DNA from: Cristatella mucedo
Taxonomy: Eukaryota; Bryozoa; Phylactolaemata; Cristatellidae
Assembly (NCBI GenBank): GCA_009760855.2
Contig: WPIO01000002.1
Span: forward strand, 6,709,001-6,769,000
Reading direction: 5' to 3'
Length of the DNA: 60,000 nucleotides
Position numbers and translations under genes: made by a program. The notes under the pieces are model-generated. The model was not told the origin of the DNA, made no database searches, and was given only the letters and a program-made list of their open reading frames with translations. This document shows, piece after piece, positions 1 through 10,349 of this stretch; within the stretch, counting starts at the first letter, position 1; each line of letters starts with the position of its first letter.

Positions 1-345
1 GGAGCTAACCTGGGAGCGGTCAAGGAGATGGTTGATCGTCGCCATCAGCATTTTTGGATTGTGCATCAGTGAGTCAACAATGTTTTTATAGAAGCTAGGC
101 TTGGCCTTTGCTAGGATCGATTGGTACGACCTACTGTAGTCCGCGTATGCCTGTCTATGGACAGTCAGTCCTGATCTTTTGTATGCCTTTTGAAGCTTGA
201 GCTTAGTAGACCTAGCTAGTTTCATGTCTGTAGTAAGCCATAGGCCGTCTGGGCGAGGGTGCACAGTGTGCTTAGCCAGAGGTGCAAACTTGTCAAATAT
301 GTCAGCTAGTGCCATGTTGTAGCAAGCTACCAGTGATGACAGGTC
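1..345 (-). pseudogene. LINE ORF2 fragment (endonuclease-RT linker) in IAP-A intron
   Basis: One minus-strand frame stays open from about 345 to the window edge. It encodes the segment between the endonuclease and reverse transcriptase of CR1/L2-type LINE ORF2: an APLAKHTV-like stretch, then PRPDGLWLTTDMKLAR, then a basic KLKLQKAYKRSG segment and a VHRQAYADYSRSYQ segment. It lies just downstream of the BIR2 donor site of IAP-A, so it is an intronic insertion. The boundaries are approximate and the rest of the copy is outside the window. A degenerate relative lies at 39.9-41.5 kb. Confidence 0.75.
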
Positions 346-435
346 AGAAGGGGGCTTGAGCAGCAGAGGCGAAATAGATATTCTCACACGGACAGCATCG
401 ATGTCTTGAAAGGCGGCCATTGCTGAGGCACTTAC

Positions 436-843
436 CAGTGTAGTAGAAGCCATATCTCGCCAGCTCTCGCGGCGTCACTATGTGAGAGTGCTGCCACACG
501 TTCGTAAAGGTGGCTAGGCGATGAAGTTCGTGCTTCACCGATTCTTCGTCTGTTAGCCTCGGTGTTCTGTCTGCACGGACCTGCGTGCTGCTTTCACTTT
601 CTCCCTTCGTACCGGAGTATTTCAGCAGACTCGCTCCGGCCACGGACGGCAGAAATGGCAATGCTGCGTAAGAGCTGCCGAATACTTCAGCAAGTATCTT
701 AGCTTCAGCGTTTGCAGCAGCGCTCACTGGGCTGACGGCTGCTCCTGCAGCAGCCGCAGTGCGTGCCGTCGTCGCTGCAGTCATCGTTCGGCCGACAGAT
801 GAAACCTTCTGCAAGGGCTCATTGGTGCAGACGACAGTCGTTC
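436..843 (-). CDS. IAP-A exon: linker plus first half of BIR2
   Basis: Coding exon of an inhibitor-of-apoptosis (BIRC) gene. The first part is a low-complexity Ala/Ser linker. The end carries the first half of a BIR domain: HRLATFTNVW, then PRELARYGFYYTG, stopping before the zinc ligands. The donor is a consensus GTAAGT immediately below position 436, splitting a Gly codon in phase 1. Exactly the same split is used in IAP-B (56011). The acceptor at 843/844 was chosen because it keeps phase 1 with the preceding BIR1 exon; another AG at about 812 is possible but does not keep frame. The second half of BIR2 must lie off the left edge of the window. Function by family: caspase or IBM-protein binding and ubiquitin-dependent survival signalling. 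Confidence 0.72.
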
Positions 844-934
844 CTTGGGTGCCGCGAAAATAGTACATCGCTTGACATTTGTCGCCAGCCAGCGGCGAAA
901 AGCAGACAACTTCGGGCACAGTGCGAGAACTCAC

Positions 935-1187
935 TTTGAGATGAGTCGCCCTGCTCGCTATGTTCACGAATGAAGTTGCAGAGTCCGCGGCACATTTGTC
1001 CGTGCACGACGAGGGGATGCATGCCAGCCTGCCATTTGCCAAGCGTCAATCCACAGCTGAAGCACGTGACCTCGTCGCCGCGACCAGCATAATAGAAGCC
1101 AGCTGAGCAGAACGCTAGTGCTGAAAGCTGGCCCTTGTGCGGCCAATCCTTGAAGGATGCTAGTCTGTTTAATTGGCTCGTGTAGGG
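935..1187 (-). CDS. IAP-A exon: BIR1 domain
   Basis: Encodes a complete BIR fold: RLASFKDWPHKGQLS, then AGFYYAGRGDEVTCFSC, then GLTLGKWQAGMHP and H..MCRGLC. The CX2C, His and Cys zinc ligands and the Gly-x-Trp core are present. The donor is GTGAGT just below 935, in phase 1, as in IAP-B. The upstream boundary near 1187 is approximate: the open frame continues, but the extra sequence belongs to a SINE. No start codon exon was located. The domain is close to BIR1 of IAP-B at 56.5-56.8 kb, so the two genes are tandem paralogues on the same strand. Confidence 0.75.
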
Positions 1188-1204
1188 CTTAAACTTCAAG
1201 CAGC

Positions 1205-1345
1205 TCAGCAGCCCAGTGGTCAAATCCGGGCGGTAAGGCAGCAGCACTTGACGATCCAGGTCGTGGGTTCCGGTCCGGCTTTGGGCAATCATTTATTTAC
1301 TGGGGACTACAGGTGATAGCCGTCAAGACTCCTCTGCTCCTACAT
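1205..1345 (+). repeat. tRNA-derived SINE remnant
   Basis: Contains a B-box-like GTCGTGGGTTCCGGTCC, then a body with GGGCAATCATTTATTTACTGG and GGTGATAGCCGTCAAGACTCCTC. The same body occurs at 29.9-30.1 kb and, inverted, at 45.1-45.3 kb. It abuts BIR1 of IAP-A and accounts for the false N-terminal extension of that open frame. Confidence 0.6.
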
Positions 1346-3178
1346 AAATTAAGCTGACGAATCAGGTGATATTTACGATGGTAAAGCAAATCGTTAAAAG
1401 CAGCTGGTACGGCACGGTTTGCTTCGACTAAAACTTTTTCGAAAAAGAAATCAAGCAAGCCATCCATTTCATTTTAATCACGTTCACATGAAGAGTTCTG
1501 CTGGTAGACCTCTTGTGTGATTTCACATCTGTTGTTTCTTTTCTGTAGCATGAATAACTGACGACAGAGCTTTAAAATCAGCGCTTAGCAGCCTTTATTG
1601 GCATGAAGCATCTGTCAAGAAAAACGAACATCTTGAGAGTACACGAAAATTGCTCTCGTTAATTTTTGGTAATCTCATGCGAGTGATTCCATAATTTTTT
1701 CCGCCTACGTAGATGCTGAGATTCTCTCCCAGAAACTTATACGACGTGTTTGCAGTTTTATTTAATTTCGTGCTTGGCTAGTTCTTTGTCAGTCAGTGGT
1801 GGTATTCTATCGGCATGCACTCATAGGCTGCTACTTGACGCTGGCTGTACACCGACATTCTGCACATAGGCTAATGTATGTCTACCTGCAGTTAGCCATA
1901 ATCGGTCGGCTGTAGAGTCTGTGTATTGCCTATCAAGAATTTCTGAGGCCAATAATACCACTGACAATTTTCCAATCCGAAATTGTGTCACGAGGAAGTT
2001 GTTGTCCGCAGCACATACCAAATATTTTCCGAAGGGCACAGACGAATTAACCCTTTTGCCTATTGGTTAGTGAAGGTACCGTACATGGTTGAATAGCAGG
2101 GATTGCATAATATGCAAGGCTTAGGTAGGCCACGGTCGGGTTGGGCACGGCGTTAAAGCAGGGTGGTACATCATGAACATAAGTGCAAGCTGCAGTCATC
2201 ATCGGAGTAAGGAAAAATCTCGAAACTGAAAATGTTCTTACCTAGAAATTAGGGTCCGTTGTCTAATCCTTTCAGCGGTCCTTCTGCTCAACACGGCGTC
2301 ACAGTTCACGGCACAGAATGTCAACTCGGCATTAACCTAATGAATAAAACGAGTTAGCTGTCGGGTACGTCAATCTCCAATAACTTTTAGTTCGGGGTAA
2401 GGTCTCGTGGGTTCAAATCACCCATTTCTTCGTTGCCCATTACAACACAGTAGGGTCTGTAAGACTCCTCCTTCCCTAAACATATGAGTTCGTTTAATAA
2501 GTAGGCCTTTCCTTTACTTTAAGCGGACAGCGGCCGCTCGGCAGTTGAGACTCAATCTTCCTTAGTTTGTAGGCATTCTTTTTAGTTTCCACGAACGTCT
2601 GCAAATGAGGCGACCAAGGGAACCAAGTGCACAAAGACTGCCAACTGCCGTAAGTCGGGCGCCAGGGTGGTCGCTGACGGTGCTGAAACGAGCTTTTGTT
2701 CACCGGCGTCCATTCGCATCGTACGTATCTGACAGTTGACAAACAGCGATTGCCAAATCAATCGTAGTGCTCTGACAATTGCTTGAGACAGCACAACGAG
2801 CGACTAAATGAAGGACTTCCAAACTACCGCAAAGTCGTCAAGTCAGCTGTGCTACAGCGAATTCCAACAGCAAAAGGATTTCTTGGCTCATCACTCCATG
2901 CAGGAGTCTAGTACCTGTTGGAGCCGCTAAAACACATGCCAGCGACCCTGCGACATGAGGCGGGGCGATTCTCTCTGTCCTGTCGTCGCTAGATATTCCA
3001 CTTTTGCGGCTCTGCGTTTCGCTTCCCTGTTCGTGCAGCAGCCGCGAGACTATTCCTGGACGTTGTAAGATGCAAACTCGATTTGGCTTCCTCGGCTTCT
3101 TCGTGGTACGCGCCTGGAATCTCCCCACGTGCATTCGGGCGCTTAAGGCGGAATCCCGGGGTCGTAGCCCAGCTAGTT
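1346..3178. other. Non-coding host DNA, no gene recognised
   Basis: No open frame here resembles a known protein. Around 2395-2520 there is a weak SINE-like stretch (TCGTGGGTTCAAATCACCC followed by TTGCCCATT). This would be the upstream or 5' intronic region of IAP-A. Confidence 0.4.
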
Positions 3179-3188
3179 ATAATATATA

Positions 3189-3263
<75 letters not shown>

Positions 3264-3264
3264 T

Positions 3265-3353
<89 letters not shown>
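3179..3353. repeat. (TA)n microsatellite
   Basis: About 175 bases of nearly pure TA dinucleotide with a few C interruptions (TATACATATATATACATACAT). All tyrosine/isoleucine-rich open frames across it are artefacts. A similar array is at 31351-31524. Confidence 0.95.
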
Positions 3354-3354
<1 letters not shown>

Positions 3355-4655
3355 TCGAGCCTCGCGAGTCTGCCTGTCCGTTAGTGGGGTTGAAGGACGT
3401 GCGACCCCCTTCCCCCCTATTCACACTCGACCCTTCTCGACTCCGGCTGCGCCTTGGCCGACCCCGAAGGTGAATCCACTATCTGTTCACCAGCGGGTTA
3501 TCGGCCTGGGTCAACGCCTCATTAGAAGTGTAACCGCGCAGAAACTCGTCCCCCGGTTCTCTACCGGTGGACGGTGTAGTGCAGCGTTGCACCGCGGTTA
3601 AAACACAGGCGGCCACAACTGGGTGCCGAAAGCAACCATTTATTGTGGGCCTGTTAGTAGTGGCTACGCGCCGGCGAAAGCGCTTTACGCGGCGCGCACC
3701 GGACCGACGGAGTTAACTGCGCGAACTCCCGAAGCCCGCGTATAATAAACTATCCTATGCGCGCGTCATTGTCTCAACCCCGAAGGTGGGCCGCTACAGC
3801 ACCCCAAGATACGAGCAGCTAACTGAGTAGCCGGCAGAACACAACTGCGCAGTCTAAGTTGCACTTAGCTGTCCGTCGCCGTAGGTTCGTCTCTCGTGCT
3901 CTCGAAGCGTAGTCTCGCATCGACTACCGAAGCTGCAGCCCTGAGCTCTGCCAGTCATGTCGTTTGTACTCTCTCTCCCGCCCTCTTGACCTTGAGCATA
4001 GCTGCTATTTTGTCGGACCCTAGCTCTCGGCGTCCATCCTCGGCCTATTCGCGTCTGCCTGTAGTTTATTAGGTGGCTCCTCCACCAGCGTGCCATCCTT
4101 TCGCTGTTTGTCTAGTGGAGCACAGTAGTTGGTCCACATCCTGATCGTTCTTTGTCTAACCAAGCTCCATTCTAACCTGAGCGGATCTCGCTGTCAAACT
4201 GACGCCTCGCTCCGCTCCCGGTTAACTAATGTGTCCCCCCTACCCAATTCTTCTTGGCTAGTCCGCCCGCTACGGTTGCTCTAGGTGCCCTAGTCAGACC
4301 CACTAAGGCAAGGGTTATATCGCGGCTAACCTGAGAGCTGCACCAGTGCAGAAGCGGACCACAGCTGTGCACAGGTCCCTCTCGACGATGCTCCCAACAG
4401 CTGTTTAGGAAAGGAGCTGTACCAGCCAGCATGCAATCGAACTGCATCGGGCATTCTTGAGTCAATTAGACGGCTGCTAATGTTGCGGCAGCAACCAATC
4501 CGAGACCAATTGGCACGTTAGATCGTTGGCGGGCACGAAAACGAATTGGCGATGCACAGTCTGCGAAGGATTCGAGGTCAGAGGTTAGTAGCACCGCTCT
4601 TCCGCATTGCAGTGCAGCGAAGCGGAGGCTTCGAGCGGACGAGTGGGTACGTTAT
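3354..4655. other. GC-richer host DNA, no gene recognised
   Basis: Rich in CpG compared with the flanks. A minus-strand AATAAA (about 3638-3645) and TGTAG/CTACA ends at 3575 and 3798 suggest retroelement debris, but flanking target duplications do not match. No coding evidence. Confidence 0.35.
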
Positions 4656-4659
4656 GTAA

Positions 4660-4744
4660 TAATATATGGCCTAGGTATATGCATATTGCCTAGAAAAAAA
4701 TTAAGTTCTCTGAGGGTGCTATAAAAATGTATTATTATTATTAT
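4660..4744 (+). repeat. LINE 3' end with (ATT)n tail
   Basis: Carries the family's terminal signature (TTAAGTTCTCTGAGGGTGCT) followed by an ATT microsatellite tail. The same terminus occurs at 31.26, 34.32, 55.2 and elsewhere. The solo LTR that follows was inserted into this tail. Confidence 0.7.
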
Positions 4745-5905
4745 TGTAGCGCCTTACTTGCATTGGCTTAATTTTAGCGCGAACAAGAGCTGTTCGACGG
4801 CGGGCTAGAACTCATTTGTCCTGGAGCAGTTAGCCAGAGAGGAGCGCCAGTGCGGTTAGAGAGCAAGAGCTTAAGAGCAAGCCAGGAAGGTCGGGGACCA
4901 GCGGTGGCAATTCGGCCTTTAGAATTGGTCCAATACCCGCGGGAGCTGCTGATTGATGTTGGCTGGCCTGTCAACCTCCGCCTTCACTCTGTCCAAAAAA
5001 AGAATCGTCTAGAGCCCATTCGCCATTCAAGCTGGACGGAGGTGCCCTTCCAGTGCCCTAGTAACGGTATTAATTCCTTCCCGTAATGGGCCATGGTGTC
5101 GTGCCCAATACCACTAAACTCTTGCTTTATTGTCTCAGCTAAGTATTTGAGAGTCGAGCTACGCTTGCTCTTTATCTTTTGGTCTTTTGTTCGGCACCTC
5201 GCTTTGGCCTCGCTTCGACGCCGTTGGACTCGTTTCTCTGAAAGCGAGGGAGTAGGGCGGGCTGTTCGCCGGCGATGGACGGAACAGGACGAGGCAGCGC
5301 TAGGAGGATTCGGTGGACTCCACCGAATACGGTCGTATCGCGCCCGAGCTAGCATTTTGTGTTTTTGTGTTTTGTGTGTGCTCGCTCGCACGTGGTCTCG
5401 GCATAGGGATTTGCCGGTGCGAGCTAGACGTAGTTGGTGTGCGTAGGTGCGTTGGTGTGCGTTGGCGTGCCTGCCGCACTAGTGGGAACGGAGTCCTAGT
5501 TCTCCGGTTAGGGTTTAGGCTCCCGTTCGGACTCCGTCTATTTGGGTCATTCCCCACTATAGACGTAAGTAGCCTCAGTGTGGAGAGGTGTTCCCTCCGC
5601 AAGAGTGTTGGTGCTGTGGAGAACGTGCGAGGAGTGTGGAGATAAAACTGAGCTAGACGCGAAGTGACTTTGTGCGCTTGCGAATAAAGTTCAGTAAAAT
5701 CCCCAGCGTGTGTGTCTCGCTTTCCAATTCACGCCGCGGACTCACGACCCCCTTAAGGAACGGTAAGCAGGTCCACGCCAGAAACGCTCGTTTCGTGGCG
5801 GTCAGCTTATTTCGCGTAGGCGCGCACCGAACGGCATTAGGCGCTAGGTTACGCCGCTAGGTAAGCGGCAGGTCAAGGCTACTCCGCCGAGCCTTCGGCG
5901 TTACA
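4745..5905 (+). mobile_element. Solo LTR of an LTR retrotransposon (~1.16 kb)
   Basis: Begins TGTAGCGCC and ends GGCGTTACA, an imperfect terminal inverted repeat of the TG...CA type. A polyadenylation signal AATAAA near 5684 is followed by a GTGTGTGTCTCGC-type U5, giving plus orientation. Both sides show TTAT, consistent with a 4-bp target duplication, although the insertion is in an (ATT)n tract and the exact size is ambiguous. No internal region (gag/pol) adjoins it, so it is a solo LTR. Open frames within it look non-coding. Confidence 0.75.
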
Positions 5906-7767
5906 TTATTATTATTAGGGCCGGTTAAAAGCCAACCCCATGCAATAGGCCCTGAGTTGTGCTTCCGGATTTGGCACTACCATTTGAGCTTATTCGAGCA
6001 GTAGGCCGCGGAGCCTTTGGTGGAAGTCATGGCCGTTTTTGAAAGCCTGTAACCCTCTTTTGCTGTCGAATAGACTTGCTTACGTCGTAGGTGTGGGCTT
6101 CTTGTGCTACGTTATGGTCGCTATACGTCGCCTGCCTTGCTCCGCTACTTTAAGCATAGCGGCGTGCATTTGCGCTGCAATTGCTAGTCGCTTGCCAAGA
6201 TACGAGGTTTAAGCGTCGCCAGTATTCGCCCCGCGACGGCTGAGACGCCGCTACGCGTGCTGCATTTGCGGCCTTGTTCTGTCCTGACATGGAAGCCGAA
6301 AAACCACGCACGTAACACTGCACAAGACCCTCAGAACGATATTCATGAGTGTATCTATGCCGTCGGAAAGAGATGATCAAAACTAGACTGACTCACAGAG
6401 CTTTGCCCAGTGTCAATGACGCAGTCGGTGTTAATAGCGAAAGCGGACGTGACACAGCAGCGGCAGTGATGCAATCGTTCCAGTGCTTTCGGCGCGTTGC
6501 CCGAGCGATCGCTGGAGACAGATAGAGCTAAGGTCAGCTTGTCAGACTCAAAGCTCAAGCGCCGCGACCGCCTTTTCCCGAATTGCCTCTCGGTCCACGG
6601 CGCCCGTTAGGCCCACTGAGCAGTTCGCCGCGGCCGAGCAGACCTGGTGGCGCTCGACACGTCTGTGCGACAGCCTGGCCGTAGCCCGTACGATCGTGTT
6701 GCGAGGGTGAGTGTCACCATATTTATAAACAGCAAACAACTTGGAACACTCAGAGCACAACCAAATTCAACAACGTTTAATAATCAACTACAGTTTCTCA
6801 GACGTTAATGCTAACTGGAGCTTCCTCGTCTGCGGCTCCGTCTGCGCCTGAAAGCTATGCTCAGATTAGCTAGCCACATCGCTAGTGCATAACAACGGAA
6901 CGCTGCATTCCAATTGGCTAGTCAAGGTCGGGTGGGCCCCTCCCACGCCTCTGTTCCAACGGACGGCAACGTTTAGGCGCGTCCGGCCAGAGGCTGGACT
7001 ATGCATTCTCTATCGCGATCTCAACATTCGCTTAAGAGTTACACGCTCTGAGCGAGCGTATAACTCTTAGCGCCGATCGCCAGGTTGTGCGACTGGTTTG
7101 GGTGCCCTGGGTTCAGTGGCGGAGGCGGGGCGCCATAACTCACGGCCGAGCAGCCTCCTTATTTCCTGCTGGCCAGCGCCTCGAGTGTCTTTTCACGAGT
7201 TATTTCAGCTTTATGCCTCGCGTCCTCGCTGCCTGCACATTGCGGCCCTCGGAGATTAGCTTCAGAACCTTGTGCGCAGCTATAAGTAGCCCTGGAGCCT
7301 CTCGGAGCCGCCCAGTTCTATTGACCAGAGGCGGCGGCTCTATCCCGGGATGTTCAAGGTACGGACGATTCGACCGGGTTACCAGGGCACCGGCTACGGC
7401 TGCAAGCGCTTGGCGGCATCCACTCAGTCTTTCCCGTCTAGAATTTGGTATGGCGCGGCAAGACTGCTCGATAGTGAAGCTCAATGGCCGAACCGCCGCT
7501 AGGTAACATCTGGGATCGTTAATCCGAGTCGCTGTTACAAGCAGCCGGCGCGGGCTACGGGGTTCGCGCCCCGGCGCCTCCGCATTGCTAGAGAAAGCTG
7601 CGCTATACTTGCCTCGCTGACGCTCTGAAGATCCTTCTCAGTGCTGCTGCTCCTCTCTGGCAAGCGGTTGCTAGTTCGCTGCCCGCTGAATCGTAGCATT
7701 TCCATTGCATCACCGTGACTCCATAGAAGAGTCGGGAATGTATGTGTCACATTCGGCAAGCTGAAGT
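5906..7767. other. GC-rich host DNA, no gene recognised
   Basis: Several open frames exist on both strands but none has recognisable domains, and most are likely chance frames in GC-rich DNA. A short hairpin lies at 7033-7069. Confidence 0.35.
7033..7069. repeat. Near-perfect 16-bp hairpin
   Basis: TAAGAGTTACACGCTC (7033-7048), a 5-nt loop and GAGCGTATAACTCTTA (7054-7069) pair with one mismatch. No terminator or known element was identified. Confidence 0.6.
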
Positions 7768-7805
7768 GTAGATATATACATATATACTTATATATCTATA
7801 TCTAC
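7768..7805. repeat. AT-rich inverted repeat at left junction of the viral element
   Basis: GTAGATATA (7768-7776) is matched by TATATCTAC (7797-7805) around a TA-rich core. It sits exactly between GC-rich host DNA and the truncated viral polymerase. No Polinton-type long terminal inverted repeat is visible, and the right end shows no matching sequence. Confidence 0.5.
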
Positions 7806-7810
7806 AGATT

Positions 7811-9584
7811 GATGTTTTAGGTTTGGCAGATGTTTTCGAAAGATTTCGTGATCTAATAATTAAAAATTACGAATTGGATCCTGCAAAGTTTTTAACAACT
7901 CCACAATTAACTTGGACTGCAGGTTTAAAACACACGGGTGTTGTTCTTGAATTATTAACTGATCCAGATATGCATTTATTCTTTGAGAAAGGAATCCGTG
8001 GCGGGATGACACAAGTTTTTCAAAGCGATATGCTAAAGCTAACAAGCCAAGATGTATTGATTTTGATCCTAAGAAGTTAATTTCTTATCTTTTATACTTT
8101 GATGCAACCAATCTTTATGGGTGGGGAATGCAACAGAATTTACCAACTGGTGGTTTTAATTTCTTATCAAAACAAAAAGTACAATTTTGGAATGATAATA
8201 AAGATGATATAATTAAGAAATTTAAAACATCATCAAACAAAGGTTATGTTCTTGAAGTCGATATGCATTGTCCTAAAGAAAAACATGATTATTTCTCCGA
8301 TTATCCTTTACTTCCAGAAAACAAATAAGTAACAAAAGATAAATATTCTAATTATCAAAAGATTTTTAAGAGAAGTAGTGATCCAGTAGAAAAACTAGTA
8401 TCAGATTTAGAATCAAAGGAAAATATGTTATTCATTATCTTAATCTAAAGAATTGTATTGAATAGGGTTATGAGTTAACAAAAATTCATAGAGTATTATA
8501 ATTTGATCAGTCTAATTGGTTGGAAGAATATATTGATAACAATACTAAGCTTAGGAATAATGCAAAGAATGATTTTGAAAAGGATTTCTGTAAGTTGTTA
8601 AATAATGCTTTCTTTGGTAAGACAATGGAAAATGTTCGTGAGAAGAAAAACATTGAATTGTTAAATGGAGAATTGAGTGATTATTTAGTTAGAATGAATA
8701 AGATTTATAGAAGCCCAAGGTTTGTTAGTTGGAAAATATTATCTAATAACATTGTTTGTGTAGAAAGTAACAAGGAAACAGTAACACTTAACAAACCTTT
8801 TTACGTTGGATTTTGTATTCTTGATTTGTCAAAGATGTTAATGCAAAAACTCTATTATCTAACAATGAAGAAAAGGTATGATTCAAAAAGTAATTTGTTA
8901 TATACTGATAGAGATTCTCTTGTTATGGAAGTTTTCACGGAGGATTTTTATAAAGACTTTATTGAATATCCAGAAACACTAGATCTAAACACTTTTTCAT
9001 GTGATTATCCATTTTGGCAAGATGAGATAGCAAAAAGTGTTATAAAAGGTAATAACAAAGACGTTGGAAAGTTTAAAGATGAGATAACAGATAAAATTAA
9101 GTCAGCAACACTAAATGAATGTGTATTCTTAAGACCAAAGCTTTATTCTTATAATGTTTGTCTTGATGATATTAAACTTGATAAGGATGGTAAACAAATA
9201 GGAAGTAGTAGAATTGTATGGGAAATGAATGAAAGATATAATGAAGAAGGGAAGCAGGTAGGACAATCTAAAAAGGCAAAGGGTGTAAATAAAAGTGTAG
9301 TTGATAAAAGTTTAAAGCATTCAGATTTTATGTCCTGTCTTACCACTAAATAATATAAATCTTGTGAACAGCCATTAATTAGAAGTGAAAAACATATAAT
9401 GTATACTGTGAAACAAAACAAAGTAGCACTATCAGCATTCGAATCAAAACGTTACTGGCTAGATTGTGGTTGTTGTAGTTATGCATACGGTCATTGCAAG
9501 ATAGCAGAAGCATTAAGCAATGGTACAAATACAGGCCACTGTAAAACTTGTAATATTAGTATAGATGCCGAAAAGAAAGATTGA
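7811..9584 (+). pseudogene. DNA polymerase B (protein-primed type), 5'-truncated and broken
   Basis: C-terminal half of a Polinton-type family B DNA polymerase, which would replicate the viral genome. It opens at LADVFERFRDL, in the region after the exonuclease domain; the N-terminal and exonuclease parts are absent. Motif A is recognisable (YFDATNLYGWGM, about 8098-8130), as is the motif B region (NNAFFGKTMENVR, about 8604-8642) and motif C at about 8900. Motif C reads YTDRDS where the family normally has Thr after the first Asp. The C-terminal KRYWLD...YAYGHCKI block follows at 9447-9515. Damage: a frameshift near 8029, a stop at 8326, a frameshift near 8420, two stops between 8460 and 8505, and an in-frame stop at 9351. 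It cannot make an active enzyme. Confidence 0.93.
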
Positions 9585-9702
9585 AAATACTAAACCATTA
9601 CCAGTAAAGAGAGTTAAATTTTCGGATAAAAAGAAAAACGATAAGGATATACAAGAAGAAGTAGAGTTATATGAGTCAATAGAGAAATTTAATATATATT
9701 AA
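9565..9702 (+). CDS. 45-aa basic small protein with PKRK start
   Basis: A short open frame starting MPKRKIENTK. A Lys/Arg-rich first half, with a nuclear-localisation-like PKRK and KKKNDK, is followed by an acidic tail (EEVELYESIE). It starts directly after the element's start-site motif (TATAG then ATG), which is the main reason to call it. It overlaps the last codons of the PolB frame. Function unknown. Confidence 0.5.
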   Translation: MPKRKIENTKPLPVKRVKFSDKKKNDKDIQEEVELYESIEKFNIY

Positions 9703-9726
9703 CAAAATTCTTTTTACTACTATAGG

Positions 9727-10008
9727 ATGGATCCCAAAAAAATCGATATTACCAGTTCTGATAGTGAGTCAGAGTATTCAGAGGATTCAATCGATGATCC
9801 TGATTATCAAATGGAAACAGAATCTGAATCTGAGTCTTACGAATCTGAAGCTTCATCTTACATTGAAACAGATTCTGAATCAGAAGAGGGTGAAGATTTA
9901 GAAGAACTTCTATTTGGTAAACATTATGAAGATCTAACTGAAGAGGAAGTAAAAGAATATGAAGAGTATCTTGAATCATTGAATAGCTCTGAAGGCAAAG
10001 AGATTTAA
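9727..10008 (+). CDS. Highly acidic 93-aa protein
   Basis: An intact frame of 93 residues dominated by Glu, Asp and Ser (repeated SESESYESE-like stretches), with a more ordered end (HYEDLTEEEVKEYEEYLESL, probably helical). It starts 1 nt after CTATAG, fitting the element's start motif. Strongly acidic small viral proteins can act as DNA mimics or histone/chaperone-like factors, but nothing here proves that. No family recognised. Confidence 0.65.
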   Translation: MDPKKIDITSSDSESEYSEDSIDDPDYQMETESESESYESEASSYIETDSESEEGEDLEELLFGKHYEDLTEEEVKEYEEYLESLNSSEGKEI

Positions 10009-10035
10009 TTTCAATTAAATAAAATGTTATTTTCA

Positions 10036-10042
10036 TATATAG
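10036..10042 (+). promoter_or_regulatory. Start-site motif TATATAG before paralogue 1
   Basis: Ends 3 nt before the ATG at 10046. The same heptamer stands at 10038+8 nt-type distances before many other genes of the element; see the separate finding for the full list. Confidence 0.6.
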
Positions 10043-10045
10043 AAA

Positions 10046-10321
10046 ATGAATGTCTCAAGAATTTTAAGTTGTGAATCATCTAGAGAAATGGCAGTAAAAA
10101 TCTGTCTTCAAAAACTTAAAGGTCAAGATCAACGTATAGTTATTCATTCACTAGACAAACTCATTCCAGATATTGATAGTTCTTATATTAGTATTCTTAT
10201 AGATACATGTGATACGTGTGATAAACTAATGGAGAGTCGTAGTAAGATAAATGAGATGCTCGAGGAAGCAAATAAAAAATCTAAAACACCAAAAACAAAA
10301 CCAGGAGTAGTAGTTAATTAA
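10046..10321 (+). CDS. Small paralogous family, member 1 (91 aa)
   Basis: First of four tandem related small proteins. It opens MNVSRILSCESSREMAV and has a C-terminal segment LIDTCDTCDKLMESRSKI. Members 2-4 repeat the pattern M-x-x-x-R-[IM]-[LM] at the N-terminus and a [IC]-x-D-[IT]-x-D-[KE] core near the C-terminus. A TATATAG motif ends 3 nt before the ATG. All-helical by composition. The basic tail (KKSKTPKTKP) is unique to this member. I recognise no known family. Confidence 0.75.
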   Translation: MNVSRILSCESSREMAVKICLQKLKGQDQRIVIHSLDKLIPDIDSSYISILIDTCDTCDKLMESRSKINEMLEEANKKSKTPKTKPGVVVN

Positions 10322-10349
10322 ATAAATTGTATAATCATATATAGAAAAA

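Noticed and set aside
3004-3601. Long Tyr/Ile-rich open frames on both strands
   Set aside because: They are translations of the (TA)n array and have no coding meaning; the same holds for 31276-31718.
3575-3798. Possible second short LTR (TGTAG...CTACA ends, minus-strand AATAAA)
   Set aside because: Flanking bases do not form a target duplication and no other LTR features are visible.
5093-5645. Open frames over 100 codons on both strands
   Set aside because: They lie within the solo LTR, overlap each other in different frames and show no domain.
7087-7506. 139-codon plus-strand frame
   Set aside because: GC-rich chance frame with an overlapping minus-strand frame of similar length; no recognisable motif.
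7540-7600. tRNA T-arm-like GGGGTTCGCGCCCC
   Set aside because: No acceptor stem, D-arm or anticodon arm could be fitted around it.
9149-9421. Minus-strand Phe/Leu/Cys-rich frame
   Set aside because: Shadow of the PolB coding strand.
9749-10036. Minus-strand Leu-rich 95-codon frame
   Set aside because: Antisense of the acidic protein gene, whose Glu/Ser codons give Leu/Phe codons in reverse.
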